A DNA stretch of 17,922 nt from JBNJEM01 sp051745935 (GTDB taxonomy: Bacteria > Planctomycetota > Planctomycetia > Pirellulales > Pirellulaceae): contig JBNJEM010000079.1 in assembly GCA_051745935.1 (NCBI GenBank), positions 1-17,922 on the forward strand, given 5' to 3'. This document shows positions 1-7,943 of the stretch, piece by piece (position 1 is the stretch's first letter; each line of letters opens with the position of its first letter). The notes under the pieces are model-generated. The model made no database searches, had not been told where the DNA came from, and saw nothing but the letters and a program-made list of their open reading frames with translations. The position numbers and the translations under genes were made by a program.

Positions 1-2385
1 TCGCGGCTCAACGCCGCTTGGAATGACCGGTATGCGATCTGCCTGCGGACGATCAACTTACAGAGCCACGGCTCATTCAGCCGGCGAGACGGCCATTGCC
101 TGTTGAGTATGAACACGCAAGATACGCCGGGACCACAACTGGAAGGTGCCGGCGCGGCGCTCATTGTGGCCCCCACGACGGAGCTGAAACCGATCCTCGG
201 CGACCTGTCCACGGCCTACGACCTTGTGCGAAACGAACGGGACGGGATTGCATCCAGAGATCTGCCGATGGCGCGTCAGTCCTACTGGTTCCTGAATTTT
301 GGTGAACGGGATGTCGACAAGGTAATCGATTATTGTCGCAGAACAGGCCTGCGTCAGGTGATGATCGGTTCAGCGTCGTGGTGCGCCAGTGTGGGCCATT
401 TCACGTTCAAAAAGGATAGTTATCCCGATGGCATTGAGAGTTTGCGACGCACGGTCGCGAAGTTCCATGAACAGGGGATCCTGGTGGGGATGCATACGTT
501 TGCATCCAAGATTTCCAAGCAGGATCCCTATGTCACGCCAGTTCCCAATCGCGGGTTTTGGGTGGACCGATCCGCCACGCTGGCTGCTGATATTTCCGAA
601 CAGGCTGCCACGATTCGGACCCAAGACGACCTCAGCCAATGGCCCGGCAGCCCGGTCTGCAAACAGAAAGTTTGGGAAGGCCACGTGTCCAAACACCAGG
701 AAGTGATCATCGAAGATGAGATCATTCGATACAATTCCATTGGTCCGGAGGGGAAGTGGGACACGTTTCTCGGGTGCGAACGAGGGGCTTGGGGCACGCG
801 GGCGGCGAAGCACGGCGCCCAAACTAGATGCCGGCACTATGGCGTGGACGGGTGCATCAACGGCTACATCATTGATCAAGAGTCATCGCTTTTTGACAAA
901 ACGACATCGCGGTTGGCCCACATTTTCAATTACTGCGACTTCGACATGGTGTACTTCGATGGCAGTGAGGACGTTGACCGTCGCCGTTACCACTACTACG
1001 CCTCGCATGCTCATGCCGTGCCGATGCGAAAGTTCGACAAACGCCCTCTTATTCACATGGGCGGCGGGCGCACTCACGGCCTGTGGCACTCGTTTACTCG
1101 CTACGGAACAATTGACCAATATCCGGGCACCTACCTCGCGCGGCTGCGCGCCGGTGGGACGATTGAAGATTGGCCGACTTGCAAAGACCACATCGATCGG
1201 ACCGTTCGACGGGTGATCGCCTGCCAGCATGAAATGACTCCAGGCGAACTCGGCTGGTTCGGCATCGGGCCCAAGCGGCGAAATTACGATGGCTTACAGT
1301 TTGATGAAATCGAATACTTGATGTGCAAGTCGCTGGCTTACAATGCTCCAATTTCGCTGCAAACCAGTTTTTCGCGGATGGAAGCTCATCCGCTCACCCC
1401 GGATATCCTGGAAATCGTGCGACAGTACGAAAAACTGCGTTTGAGCGACACGGTGCCGGCCGAAACACTCGAACGTCTCAAGGAACAGGGACAGGACTTC
1501 GTGCTGCTACCTGATTCGCTCACTCGGAAAGAAGGGCCCGCGAGGTTGATTGAGGTTGAAGCGTTGAACAAGATAGCGGGAACCGCGGACGTCCGTGCTT
1601 TCGTGGGAGGTTGGAAGGACGGCACGATCGCCACGGTTTGGCATTACGCGGGGAAACCCGGCAAGCTAAGGTTGGATACGGACGAAGTGGCCGTGTACGA
1701 CATACACGGCGATTGTCTCCTGGAGGAAAACATGGGCGGGAGTACGGAAGTGCCCGTGAGCCACCGGCGCTTGCTGCTCCACTTTCCTGGTACCTCGGCC
1801 AGCACCGTGCGCCAGGTTCTTTCCGGTGCGTCACTCGAAATGCGCAAGCCGAAGGTCATCTGGCGGCAAGCGGAGGATTTCGACGAGCGGGTCGGGAGCA
1901 TGGTGAGGGGCGCGACGGCACAGGTCGAGGCCCCGGAGGCGTTCGGCGATGTGGTGTTGTGTGCGGGTCGGTTTGATCGGTCGGGCCAGACCCCGTGCTA
2001 CTGCCAGTACACTGTCCAGGTTCCACATCCCGGTCGCTGGTGGCTGTGGGCACGCGTCCGTTATCCGACCGGCGGAGACATGTCCTTTGGGCTGGTGCGG
2101 CCGGGCGAACAGGTTACCTTGTCGGGCAAACAAGTCCTCGGAAATTGCGGGGGCAACGAGAAGAAATGGCACTGGACTGGCCGCGGGGGAGGCGTCACGA
2201 CCGAACCACCTGGATCCCCCATTGTATTCGATCTTGAAGCGGGAGACTTTACAGTTCGGATCTACCCTCGGGAAGGCCCGGGGACGACCGCGGGCAACCC
2301 GCGACTTGACTGTTTCTGTCTGGTGGACGACCCAGACTACCGTCCGACTAATGCCGACGCGCAGGCAGCGTTCCAAGGAGAGTAG
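1..2385 (+). CDS. Glycosidase-like TIM-barrel protein with C-terminal beta-sandwich domain, 5' end outside window
   Basis: The frame is open from base 1, with no stop before TAG at 2383-2385, so the gene most likely begins left of the window. The in-window starts (TTG 103, ATG 109) have no clear ribosome site, and the codons before them read like protein. The first 350 or so codons alternate strand and helix as in a TIM barrel: a VMIGSASW strand near 361-384, a GILVGMHTF strand near 475-501 and an acidic DMVYFDGSED strand near 943-972, whose Asp/Glu residues are catalytic candidates. From about 1840 a separate domain starts with IWRQAEDF and ends with NPRLDCFCLVDD, resembling a carbohydrate-binding beta-sandwich. 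I infer a role in glycan breakdown, resembling clan-D (alpha-galactosidase-like) enzymes, consistent with the downstream sulfatase. Exact family and substrate are unknown. A small auxiliary or non-catalytic role is also possible. Confidence 0.75.
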   Translation, partial: SRLNAAWNDRYAICLRTINLQSHGSFSRRDGHCLLSMNTQDTPGPQLEGAGAALIVAPTTELKPILGDLSTAYDLVRNERDGIASRDLPMARQSYWFLNFGERDVDKVIDYCRRTGLRQVMIGSASWCASVGHFTFKKDSYPDGIESLRRTVAKFHEQGILVGMHTFASKISKQDPYVTPVPNRGFWVDRSATLAADISEQAATIRTQDDLSQWPGSPVCKQKVWEGHVSKHQEVIIEDEIIRYNSIGPEGKWDTFLGCERGAWGTRAAKHGAQTRCRHYGVDGCINGYIIDQESSLFDKTTSRLAHIFNYCDFDMVYFDGSEDVDRRRYHYYASHAHAVPMRKFDKRPLIHMGGGRTHGLWHSFTRYGTIDQYPGTYLARLRAGGTIEDWPTCKDHIDRTVRRVIACQHEMTPGELGWFGIGPKRRNYDGLQFDEIEYLMCKSLAYNAPISLQTSFSRMEAHPLTPDILEIVRQYEKLRLSDTVPAETLERLKEQGQDFVLLPDSLTRKEGPARLIEVEALNKIAGTADVRAFVGGWKDGTIATVWHYAGKPGKLRLDTDEVAVYDIHGDCLLEENMGGSTEVPVSHRRLLLHFPGTSASTVRQVLSGASLEMRKPKVIWRQAEDFDERVGSMVRGATAQVEAPEAFGDVVLCAGRFDRSGQTPCYCQYTVQVPHPGRWWLWARVRYPTGGDMSFGLVRPGEQVTLSGKQVLGNCGGNEKKWHWTGRGGGVTTEPPGSPIVFDLEAGDFTVRIYPREGPGTTAGNPRLDCFCLVDDPDYRPTNADAQAAFQGE

Positions 2386-2458
2386 TGAGGAGAGTTTCGC
2401 AGCAAATCATGATCGGCTTACAGCATTGCGGCCTGGACACGCAAGGCCCGCAGGGATG

Positions 2459-2477
2459 CCACGGGCTTGTCCCGTGG
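2459..2477. repeat. Perfect 7-bp stem hairpin
   Basis: CCACGGG and CCCGTGG flank a CTTGT loop. No T-run follows, so it is not a standard intrinsic terminator. It lies about 75 bp after the first gene. From memory, similar hairpins recur between planctomycete genes, but this was not checked. Confidence 0.5.
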
Positions 2478-2802
2478 TGGTTCACGTTCCCCGCTACAAA
2501 CTGGTCAGAAACACCACTCCTAGCCGTCGGTAGCGTGGCATTTGCACCCGTGCGAGAACTGCAAATGCAAACGACCGGGCCATCGCGAAGCACGACGGCC
2601 AAACGGGCCTCATTTTGGATCTCTGAGAGCGTGGAAACGCTTCGCAAGACACTGATACAGCGCGCGGGAAAACTCAGTCATCCAGGAGGTGTGTTAACCC
2701 TCACCATCAGCGCGAACACGTGGATCACAAATCGCCTGTTGGCACTCCTCGGATCGGTCGAAACTGCTCCGTGACCGTCGAATGCTTGGCAACGTGGTGG
2801 GC

Positions 2803-3028
2803 CTTCGTCATTCATGATTCCTTGTTCGATATTCGATATTCAATATTCAATTCCCTTTCCAGCCGCCGTCCCTATCCCCCGTGTGCTCATTGTCCATTCG
2901 CCATTGACTCCTTGAAAGGACGATTGCATTTTGGACTGCCATGCCCCCAAAGTTCACGGAAACTTTTGGAACCACAAAGAGCGCGGAGGGAATATCGAAT
3001 ATCGAGCAAGGAATTTCGAATGATGAAG
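2803..3028. repeat. 39-bp inverted repeat pair (arms 2803-2841 and 2990-3028)
   Basis: The reverse complement of the left arm matches the right arm at 34 of 39 positions. This includes a 25-bp core (GAATATCGAATATCGA followed by ACAAGGAAT or GCAAGGAAT) with one mismatch. The arms are AT-rich, unlike the surrounding sequence, and enclose 148 bp without coding signal. They are probably two copies of a dispersed intergenic repeat, or the ends of a small non-autonomous element. Confidence 0.6.
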
Positions 3029-3108
3029 TTAGGCAGAACACGGATCAACACTGGTCAACGACGATCTTTCTGAAGGTTGTGTCCTCTGTGGTTAAAGCAG
3101 ATCCCGCT

Positions 3109-3215
3109 GTTGCATAAAACACGGGCGGAAGAGCCGTTCAACGTTGCCCGTCGAAGAGGGTGTGACGCCATGAAATGGGATACTCGGTAGGATTCCGTTC
3201 TCCGATTTATGCAAC
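3109..3215. repeat. 107-bp segment with perfect 10-bp terminal inverted repeats
   Basis: GTTGCATAAA at 3109-3118 is matched by TTTATGCAAC at 3206-3215, and similarity continues weakly outward. The interior has no gene. The size and inverted ends suggest a miniature or internally deleted insertion sequence. No target duplication could be confirmed. Confidence 0.45.
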
Positions 3216-3240
3216 GCTGGGGTGTATTGAATAACGTGGC

Positions 3241-3329
3241 AAAAAGGGGGACAAGGGGGACAATGTGCTCGGTCACCGATTCGCAGCCGGTCGCGCGGCC
3301 TTCCTTCTTCTCAACCCGTCCCACTTTTT
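3241..3329. repeat. Inverted G-rich ends, REP-like element
   Basis: AAAAAGGGGGAC at 3241-3252 pairs with GTCCCACTTTTT at 3318-3329 (11 of 12 positions). A second GGGGGAC follows the left arm directly. The layout resembles repeats associated with IS200/RAYT-type transposases, but no such transposase is present in the window. Confidence 0.35.
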
Positions 3330-3576
3330 CGGGCAATTTAGCATATTGCATCACTATGTTATACTGATCGCATAGCATCGTGTTTCAGATGGCGGCCCTC
3401 GGTAAGTGAGATGGGGATTTCGACGTCGGGCGCTGTCCGTAAGATCGAATGTGGCCGTTTCGCACTCGTTCTTTTTCTTTGCCAGGTGGTCGCGGTCGGT
3501 ACGACCCGAGTCCGCCCGAACACGATGAAAGAGTGGTATTCCTGTTTGTCGTCTCATTGTTGACCAGGGAAAAGAG

Positions 3577-4275
3577 ATGTCCGAAGCAGCCGTGGGCGTT
3601 CGCCGGTCAGGCGAACCACATGTGCCCGAGCTTGAGCCGGGGGACCGGTTGACGCGGGTGGAGTTCGAACGACGCTACCACGCCATGCCGGATCTCAAGA
3701 AGGCGGAGCTTATCGAAGGGATTGTATATATGCCGTCCCCATCACGCTTCCGGCGACACGGCGAGCCGAACCGGCATTTGTCGGCTTGGCTGGGTGTTTA
3801 CCAAGGCGCAACTCCTGGTGTCCGCGGCGCGGACAATGTCAGTATCCGCCTGGACATGGATAACGAACCTCAACCTGATGGCGTCCTGCTAATCGACCCC
3901 CATTGTGGTGGCCAAGTACGAATCACTGGCGACGACTACATCGAAGGCGGACCGGAACTGGTAGCCGAGGTTTCGTCGAGCAGTGTCAGCTACGACTTGG
4001 GCGATAAGCTGCAGGTTTTTCGCCGACACGGCGTGCGGGAATACCTCGTCTGGCGAGTGCTCGATCAAGCGATCGATTGGTTCGTGTCGCGCGAGGGGCG
4101 CTTTGAGAGGTTACCGCTCGTCAGCAACAGCATGTACAAGAGCGAAGTCTTCCCGGGGCTTTGGCTGGATGGGTCAGCCATCATGCAAAGCGATCTCGCC
4201 GCGGTGTTGGCGGTACTGCAGCAGGGGATCGAATCGCAGGAGCACGCTGAGTTCGTGGAGCGACTGAAACGCTGA
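3577..4275 (+). CDS. Uma2-family (DUF820) restriction-endonuclease-like protein
   Basis: This 232-residue protein has the Uma2 pattern: Glu44/Glu47 in AELIEG, Asp101 in EPQPDGVLLI, Glu131 in ELVAEVSSSS and Lys144 in DLGDKLQVFRRHG. That spacing is the E-D-ExK arrangement of the PD-(D/E)XK nuclease fold, and the usual YLVW strand follows. All likely catalytic residues are present, and length is slightly above the family norm of about 190 because of an N-terminal extension. The ATG is preceded by AGGGAAAAGAG at suitable distance. These proteins are very numerous in planctomycetes and cyanobacteria. Their biological role is unsettled, and DNA cleavage is assumed from fold only. It appears to be a stand-alone gene. 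Confidence 0.85.
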   Translation: MSEAAVGVRRSGEPHVPELEPGDRLTRVEFERRYHAMPDLKKAELIEGIVYMPSPSRFRRHGEPNRHLSAWLGVYQGATPGVRGADNVSIRLDMDNEPQPDGVLLIDPHCGGQVRITGDDYIEGGPELVAEVSSSSVSYDLGDKLQVFRRHGVREYLVWRVLDQAIDWFVSREGRFERLPLVSNSMYKSEVFPGLWLDGSAIMQSDLAAVLAVLQQGIESQEHAEFVERLKR

Positions 4276-4449
4276 GCGAGCGACAAATCCCGCGTTAAGG
4301 GGTTTCGCTCCCCGTGTCTCAATCCCACCGCGAGGCATCCGTCGGGGAACATTCACCTTCATGTGTAATTCCTGCCTTTTCCCAAATCAACCCACCATAC
4401 TCCGTGGTTCACGGCATGGATTACCTGCTCACACGGTATTGTACCCACA

Positions 4450-4477
4450 TTGCCAACGCGACATATTAGTCTACAAT
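4450..4477 (+). promoter_or_regulatory. Putative promoter for the vapC-like gene and sulfatase
   Basis: TTGCCA at 4450-4455 and TACAAT at 4472-4477 are separated by 16 bp, close to a sigma-70-type consensus. The predicted start of transcription is about 20 nt before the PIN-domain ATG at 4505. Because the sulfatase start overlaps that gene's stop, this could drive both. Confidence 0.4.
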
Positions 4478-4504
4478 CAACGAAGTCCGCGAGGATCGGA
4501 ACGG

Positions 4505-4783
4505 ATGACTGCCGCGATCGTCGACGCCAGTGTTGGCGTGAAGTGCTTCCTGCCCGAAGTCGATGCGGCGGAGGCTCACCGCGGGCGCAACGGCCCAGAC
4601 GAACTCCACGCCCCGGCTTTCTTCTTCGACCTGGAAATCGCCAACATCCTTTGGAAAAAAGTACGGCGGGCGGAGATCACCCGTGCAGACGCTGATCTAA
4701 TCCTTGCTCAAATGCCTGCCGGAACTACATTTGGCCCTCGGAGCTTGCCCGCGACAACTGGACGATGGGAGGATCCTGCATGA
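4505..4783 (+). pseudogene. 3'-truncated VapC-like PIN-domain toxin
   Basis: The start reads AAIVDASVGVKCFLPE, the N-terminal strand of VapC-type PIN ribonucleases with its first catalytic Asp. It continues with a HAPAFFFDLEIANILWKK segment carrying the conserved Glu. The frame then runs into unrelated residues and ends after 92 aa, against about 130-140 for a whole VapC, so the C-terminal acidic residues and YDALYLALA-type helix are missing. The +1 frame near 4704-4790 (ELHLAL, then RILHEL) still looks PIN-like for a short distance, suggesting a frameshift followed by loss of the tail. No antitoxin gene is visible in 4276-4504. GAGG precedes the ATG. Probably inactive. Confidence 0.65.
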
Positions 4784-6315
4784 ACTCAAGACAATCTGTT
4801 CTTCTCGGCTCAATCGTAGCGATGTTGGTGGTAGCATGTCGGGCCCCGATTTCCGCGGCCGCCGAGCAACCACCCAACATTGTGTATATTCTGGCGGATG
4901 ACTTGGGGTATGCCGAACTGGGCTGTTATGGGCAGACCAAGATCAAGACGCCGAACATTGACCGCATGGCCGCCGAGGGCATGCGGTTCACTCAACATTA
5001 TTGCGGCAACGCCGTCTGCGCCCCTTCACGATGTGTCTTGATGACCGGCAAGCATCCGGGACATGCTTACGTGCGCGGCAACCGGAGCACAAAACTGCCA
5101 AAGACGATCAGAGAAGAATATGGGCTCGAATTTCCGGGACAGCAGCCGATTCCGGATGGGGAAGTAACGATTGCCGAGATGCTCCAGCAACGGGGCTATG
5201 CGACGGGGGCAATTGGCAAATGGGGGTTGGGAAACTTCGGGACGACCGGCGAACCAAACGAACAGGGCTTTGACTTGTTTTTCGGCTACAATTGTCAAGC
5301 TCACGCTCACAGCTACTATCCTGGGCATCTTTGGCACAACGATCAAAAGGTGAAATTGAACAACGATCCGCCCATCCCGGGGCATGCCACGCTGCCCGAG
5401 GGCGCCGATCCGAACGACCCGGCTTCGTACGAGATGTTCAAAGGCGAAGACTACTCGCCGGACCGCATGTTGGATGCCGCCTTGCAGTTTATGCGCGACA
5501 ACAAGAAGGGCCCCTTCTTTTTGTACTTTCCCTCCACGATCCCCCATGTGGCCTTGCACATTCCAGACGAGGAGCTGAAGCCGTATCTCGGCGAGTGGGA
5601 AGAGACACCGTTCACCGCGGAAGGTGGCTACGGATACACGCCGCATCAAACGCCACGGGCCGCGTATGCGGCCATGATCAGCCGGCTGGATCGAGACACT
5701 GGGCTCCTGATGAAGGAACTGAAGAAGCTCGGACTAGAGGAAAACACCCTAGTACTCTTCTCGTCAGACAATGGAACGACTCACCTGAAAAAGGAAGCGG
5801 ACTACGAATTCTTCAACAGCGTCGAACCGCTACGTGGGCTGAAGGGCAGCCTTTACGAAGGCGGTATTCGCGTTCCCATGATCGCTCGCTGGCCAGGCAA
5901 GATCGAACCGTCCACGACCACCGATCATATCTCGGCATTTTGGGATGTCATGCCGACCATCGCCGAGGTGGCGGGAGTGGAACCGCCGCCGGGGATCGAC
6001 GGCATCAGTTTCGCGCCCACGTTGTTCGGCGAGCCTCAGCGACAGCAAAAGCACGAGTTTCTCTATTGGGAATTCACTGGCTATGGCGGCCAACAGGCGG
6101 TCCGGATGGGCAAATGGAAAGGTGTGCGGCAAGGCCTGCGCCGCCGGAACAATCCTGATCCGCTGAAAATCGAACTCTATAACTTGGAAGAAGACATCAG
6201 CGAAACGCACGATGTGGCCGCCGCTCACCCCGATGTTGTCGCTCGCATTCGGGAAATCATGAAAACTGAACATGAGCCGAGCGTGATTTTCCCCCTGGGA
6301 CCGTTGGACCCGTGA
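4780..6315 (+). CDS. Exported formylglycine-dependent sulfatase (S1 family)
   Basis: This 511-residue protein carries the sulfatase signature Cys80-Ala-Pro-Ser-Arg84 followed by CVLMTG, in which Cys80 would be converted to formylglycine. Asp40-Asp41 (ILADDLGY) and Asp330-Asn331 (SSDNGTTH) fit the metal site, and Lys147 (GKWGLG) and His256 (TIPHVALH) fit the sulfate-binding residues. The N-terminus has a hydrophobic export signal. VVAC at 17-20 matches a lipobox, so it may be a lipoprotein, although cleavage after ISAAA is an alternative. I chose ATG 4780 because GGGAGG lies 7 nt upstream; ATG 4765 overlaps that site. The ATGA overlap with the PIN remnant suggests cotranscription. It probably removes sulfate esters from polysaccharides; the substrate cannot be read from the sequence. 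It appears intact. Confidence 0.93.
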   Translation: MNSRQSVLLGSIVAMLVVACRAPISAAAEQPPNIVYILADDLGYAELGCYGQTKIKTPNIDRMAAEGMRFTQHYCGNAVCAPSRCVLMTGKHPGHAYVRGNRSTKLPKTIREEYGLEFPGQQPIPDGEVTIAEMLQQRGYATGAIGKWGLGNFGTTGEPNEQGFDLFFGYNCQAHAHSYYPGHLWHNDQKVKLNNDPPIPGHATLPEGADPNDPASYEMFKGEDYSPDRMLDAALQFMRDNKKGPFFLYFPSTIPHVALHIPDEELKPYLGEWEETPFTAEGGYGYTPHQTPRAAYAAMISRLDRDTGLLMKELKKLGLEENTLVLFSSDNGTTHLKKEADYEFFNSVEPLRGLKGSLYEGGIRVPMIARWPGKIEPSTTTDHISAFWDVMPTIAEVAGVEPPPGIDGISFAPTLFGEPQRQQKHEFLYWEFTGYGGQQAVRMGKWKGVRQGLRRRNNPDPLKIELYNLEEDISETHDVAAAHPDVVARIREIMKTEHEPSVIFPLGPLDP

Positions 6316-7023
6316 ATTTGCCGGCTCCGGGCGCCGTGTACGATGAGTGCGAGGGGCATGGCATGGCCCGCCCGGCAGCTCACCTTCAGTCCCCCGCGAA
6401 TTCTTCCAACCGGCCGGACCGTCAGCGTTTCTGAACGCGACAGGAGTCCCTGGGTGGGATGGCGAAAAACTCTAGGTCCTTATAGCCCGTTTTGTTGCGC
6501 CTTGCGTCCTTGCCCGCGTCGAATCAAGGACCTCAGGGACTGAAAGGACCAAAGGGAACACGGCGCACCGGGCTCAGGCGTGAAAAAAGCCGCGCGGCGT
6601 CTTCCGCTTCTTCATCCGTGGGTCCGTTCTGCCATCCGTGGGCCGATCATGGCACCTGGAGCACCGCTCATGATCGTCACGGCGTGGGTGGGGAGAGGTC
6701 CAGTGTTTGAAACGAGGACGCGCAACAAATGCCGTAAGCCTATTCCCGCTCGTTTGCCCAATTTCCGGGATTTTGGCCAGCCCAGTCCCTGGGGGGGCGC
6801 CTCCAGCACGCCGACGACGAGCCCCAACGGGTTCGGCCGACGGTGGTGTGCCGCCCTTGTTCGTCCGCTTCGCGGGTCCTATGGGTTCGTCCGACTCCCC
6901 AGCAACGTGCATGTCGGCATTGCGGTTTCCCTTCGCCGGCCGTCCCAGGTCATTACTCCTGGGAGCCGCTGGAAGATGAGCCGCGGCCGCGACACTGTGC
7001 GATCCGCAAAGGAAAAACGAAGT

Positions 7024-7242
7024 ATGTGGGCGGAGGGCATCGCCACCGGTAGGAAGCAGCTTATCGGATACCTGCTCAACGACCCTGAAACTGGGTATGC
7101 CCGCCGCTTCCTGGACAGGAGAGCCAGCCTCTGTTCGATCTACCGAATGCGACCGCTTGTGTGCCGCATCTTCAAGTGCGGCGACGATGGGGTCAGACAG
7201 TCGGAAGAGGTCCGAGGCTCCAGACAGCCCCGATTCCCATAG
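7024..7242 (+). pseudogene. YkgJ-like Cys-motif protein remnant
   Basis: CSIYRMRPLVCRIFKC (7132-7179) matches the C-terminal signature of YkgJ-type putative zinc- or iron-chelating proteins (C-x-IY-x-x-RP-x-x-CR-x-F-x-C). The preceding residues (DPETGYARRFLD) fit the same family, with an Arg where a Cys is expected. The upstream CxxCxxCC half is not found in any frame. It looks like the tail of a decayed gene, not a working protein. Confidence 0.45.
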
Positions 7243-7262
7243 CCCCGGACGGCGCGCCGTGT

Positions 7263-7268
7263 TACAAT
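7263..7268 (+). promoter_or_regulatory. Possible -10 box for a leaderless antitoxin mRNA
   Basis: TACAAT ends 6 bp before the antitoxin ATG, and no ribosome site is seen. If it is used, transcription would start at or next to the ATG. No good -35 is visible, so this is tentative. Confidence 0.3.
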
Positions 7269-7274
7269 ACGGGT

Positions 7275-7529
7275 ATGAATGAGAAACTCAGCGAAAACAT
7301 CGCGCGGGCGGTCAGCCACCAGGACCGCCCCCTGGAAGTCTGTGATGCGGCGGGCAAGGTCTACTTCGTCATGACCAGCCAGCAGTTCCAGAAGTACGTG
7401 TACGACGACAGCGACCTGACGCCCGGCGAGATGGTCGCGGCCGCGGCCTCGCACCTTGACGCCCCCGAAGGGTGGGGGGCTGCCGGTATGGATGACTACG
7501 ATCAAGACGAACCCCAAGCCAGCTCATGA
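7275..7529 (+). CDS. Probable antitoxin of a MazEF/PemIK-type pair
   Basis: This small 84-residue acidic protein lies directly upstream of a MazF-like toxin, with its TGA overlapping the toxin ATG (ATGA at 7526-7529). The middle (PLEVCDAAGKVYFVMTSQQF) resembles the strand-turn-helix seen in Phd/MazE-like antitoxins. The Asp-rich tail (MDDYDQDEP) would suit binding the basic toxin. A DNA-binding fold is not obvious, so assignment rests mainly on position and size. It probably neutralises the downstream toxin and helps repress the operon. Confidence 0.75.
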   Translation: MNEKLSENIARAVSHQDRPLEVCDAAGKVYFVMTSQQFQKYVYDDSDLTPGEMVAAAASHLDAPEGWGAAGMDDYDQDEPQASS

Positions 7530-7885
7530 ACGCCCGACGAGGCGACGTCGTCATTCTCGACTTCCCGCAAGCCCCCGGCCAGCCGCCGAAACGGCGGCCC
7601 GCGGTCGTCGTGCAGTCAGACCACAACAACAGCCGGCTGACGAATTCCATCTTCGCCATGGTCACCAGCAACATCCGCCTGGCGACGACCGAGCCGGCGC
7701 AGGTGCTGATCGACGTCGGCACGCCCGACGGCCAGCGGACCGGCCTCCCGCGAACATCCGCCGTCAAGTGCGAGAACCTCTACACGCTCCCGCAGGCGAC
7801 CGTGCTGAAGACCATCGCACAGCTTTCTCCCGCGCTCTTGCGCCAGGTCGATGACGCCCTGAAAACGTCTCTCGGGCTGCCGTAG
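7526..7885 (+). CDS. MazF/PemK-like toxin, endoribonuclease
   Basis: This 119-residue protein has the PemK/MazF layout. It begins RRGDVVILDFP, the typical first strand ending in the substrate-facing loop. KRRPAVVVQSD then supplies the conserved Arg-Pro pair, followed by a MVTSN strand and a VKCENLYTLP segment near the dimer interface. Such toxins are sequence-specific mRNA endonucleases that stop growth when the antitoxin is lost. Length is normal (about 110-120), and no damage is visible. Translation is probably coupled to the upstream antitoxin through the ATGA overlap. It lies directly before a beheaded heparinase gene, which suggests the pair arrived by insertion into a polysaccharide-lyase locus. 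Confidence 0.85.
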   Translation: MNARRGDVVILDFPQAPGQPPKRRPAVVVQSDHNNSRLTNSIFAMVTSNIRLATTEPAQVLIDVGTPDGQRTGLPRTSAVKCENLYTLPQATVLKTIAQLSPALLRQVDDALKTSLGLP

Positions 7886-7943
7886 TCCGCACGACGGCTG
7901 CCCGGCACCGCGGACGTGGCCCATCGGCCCAACTTGTGCCGCC

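Larger units (their letters stand above)
2386..3576. other. Long intergenic region with dispersed inverted repeats
   Basis: I find no convincing gene here. The open frames (for example 2385-2774 +, 2720-3073 + and 3055-3378 -) have unnatural composition, no recognisable motifs and no good ribosome sites. The stretch holds four separate inverted-repeat structures, listed individually. A TATACT hexamer at 3360-3365 could be a -10 box for the Uma2 gene, but it has no good -35 and would leave a leader of about 200 nt. Confidence 0.6.
6316..7274. other. Long intergenic region, mostly non-coding
   Basis: A 220-codon open frame (6580-7242) spans most of this stretch, but its first two-thirds is Arg/Pro-rich, lacks motifs and has no convincing ribosome site, so I do not call it a gene. 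Its end contains a YkgJ-like remnant, listed separately. A hairpin CCCAGG/CCTGGG lies at 6944-6963 without a T-run. No terminator is evident directly after the sulfatase. Confidence 0.55.

Noticed and set aside
370..879. 169-codon minus-strand frame
   Set aside because: It is antisense to the glycosidase-like gene and has no recognisable motif.
2385..2774. 129-codon + frame overlapping the end of the first gene
   Set aside because: No motif, no ribosome site, and it runs across a hairpin repeat.
4305..4320. GGGG/CCCC hairpin after the Uma2 gene as a terminator
   Set aside because: The stem is only 4 bp with no T-run, so termination is not supported.
6580..7242. 220-codon + frame taken as a whole gene
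   Set aside because: Only the last 70 or so codons resemble a family (YkgJ). The rest is low-complexity Arg/Pro-rich text in a GC-rich gap.
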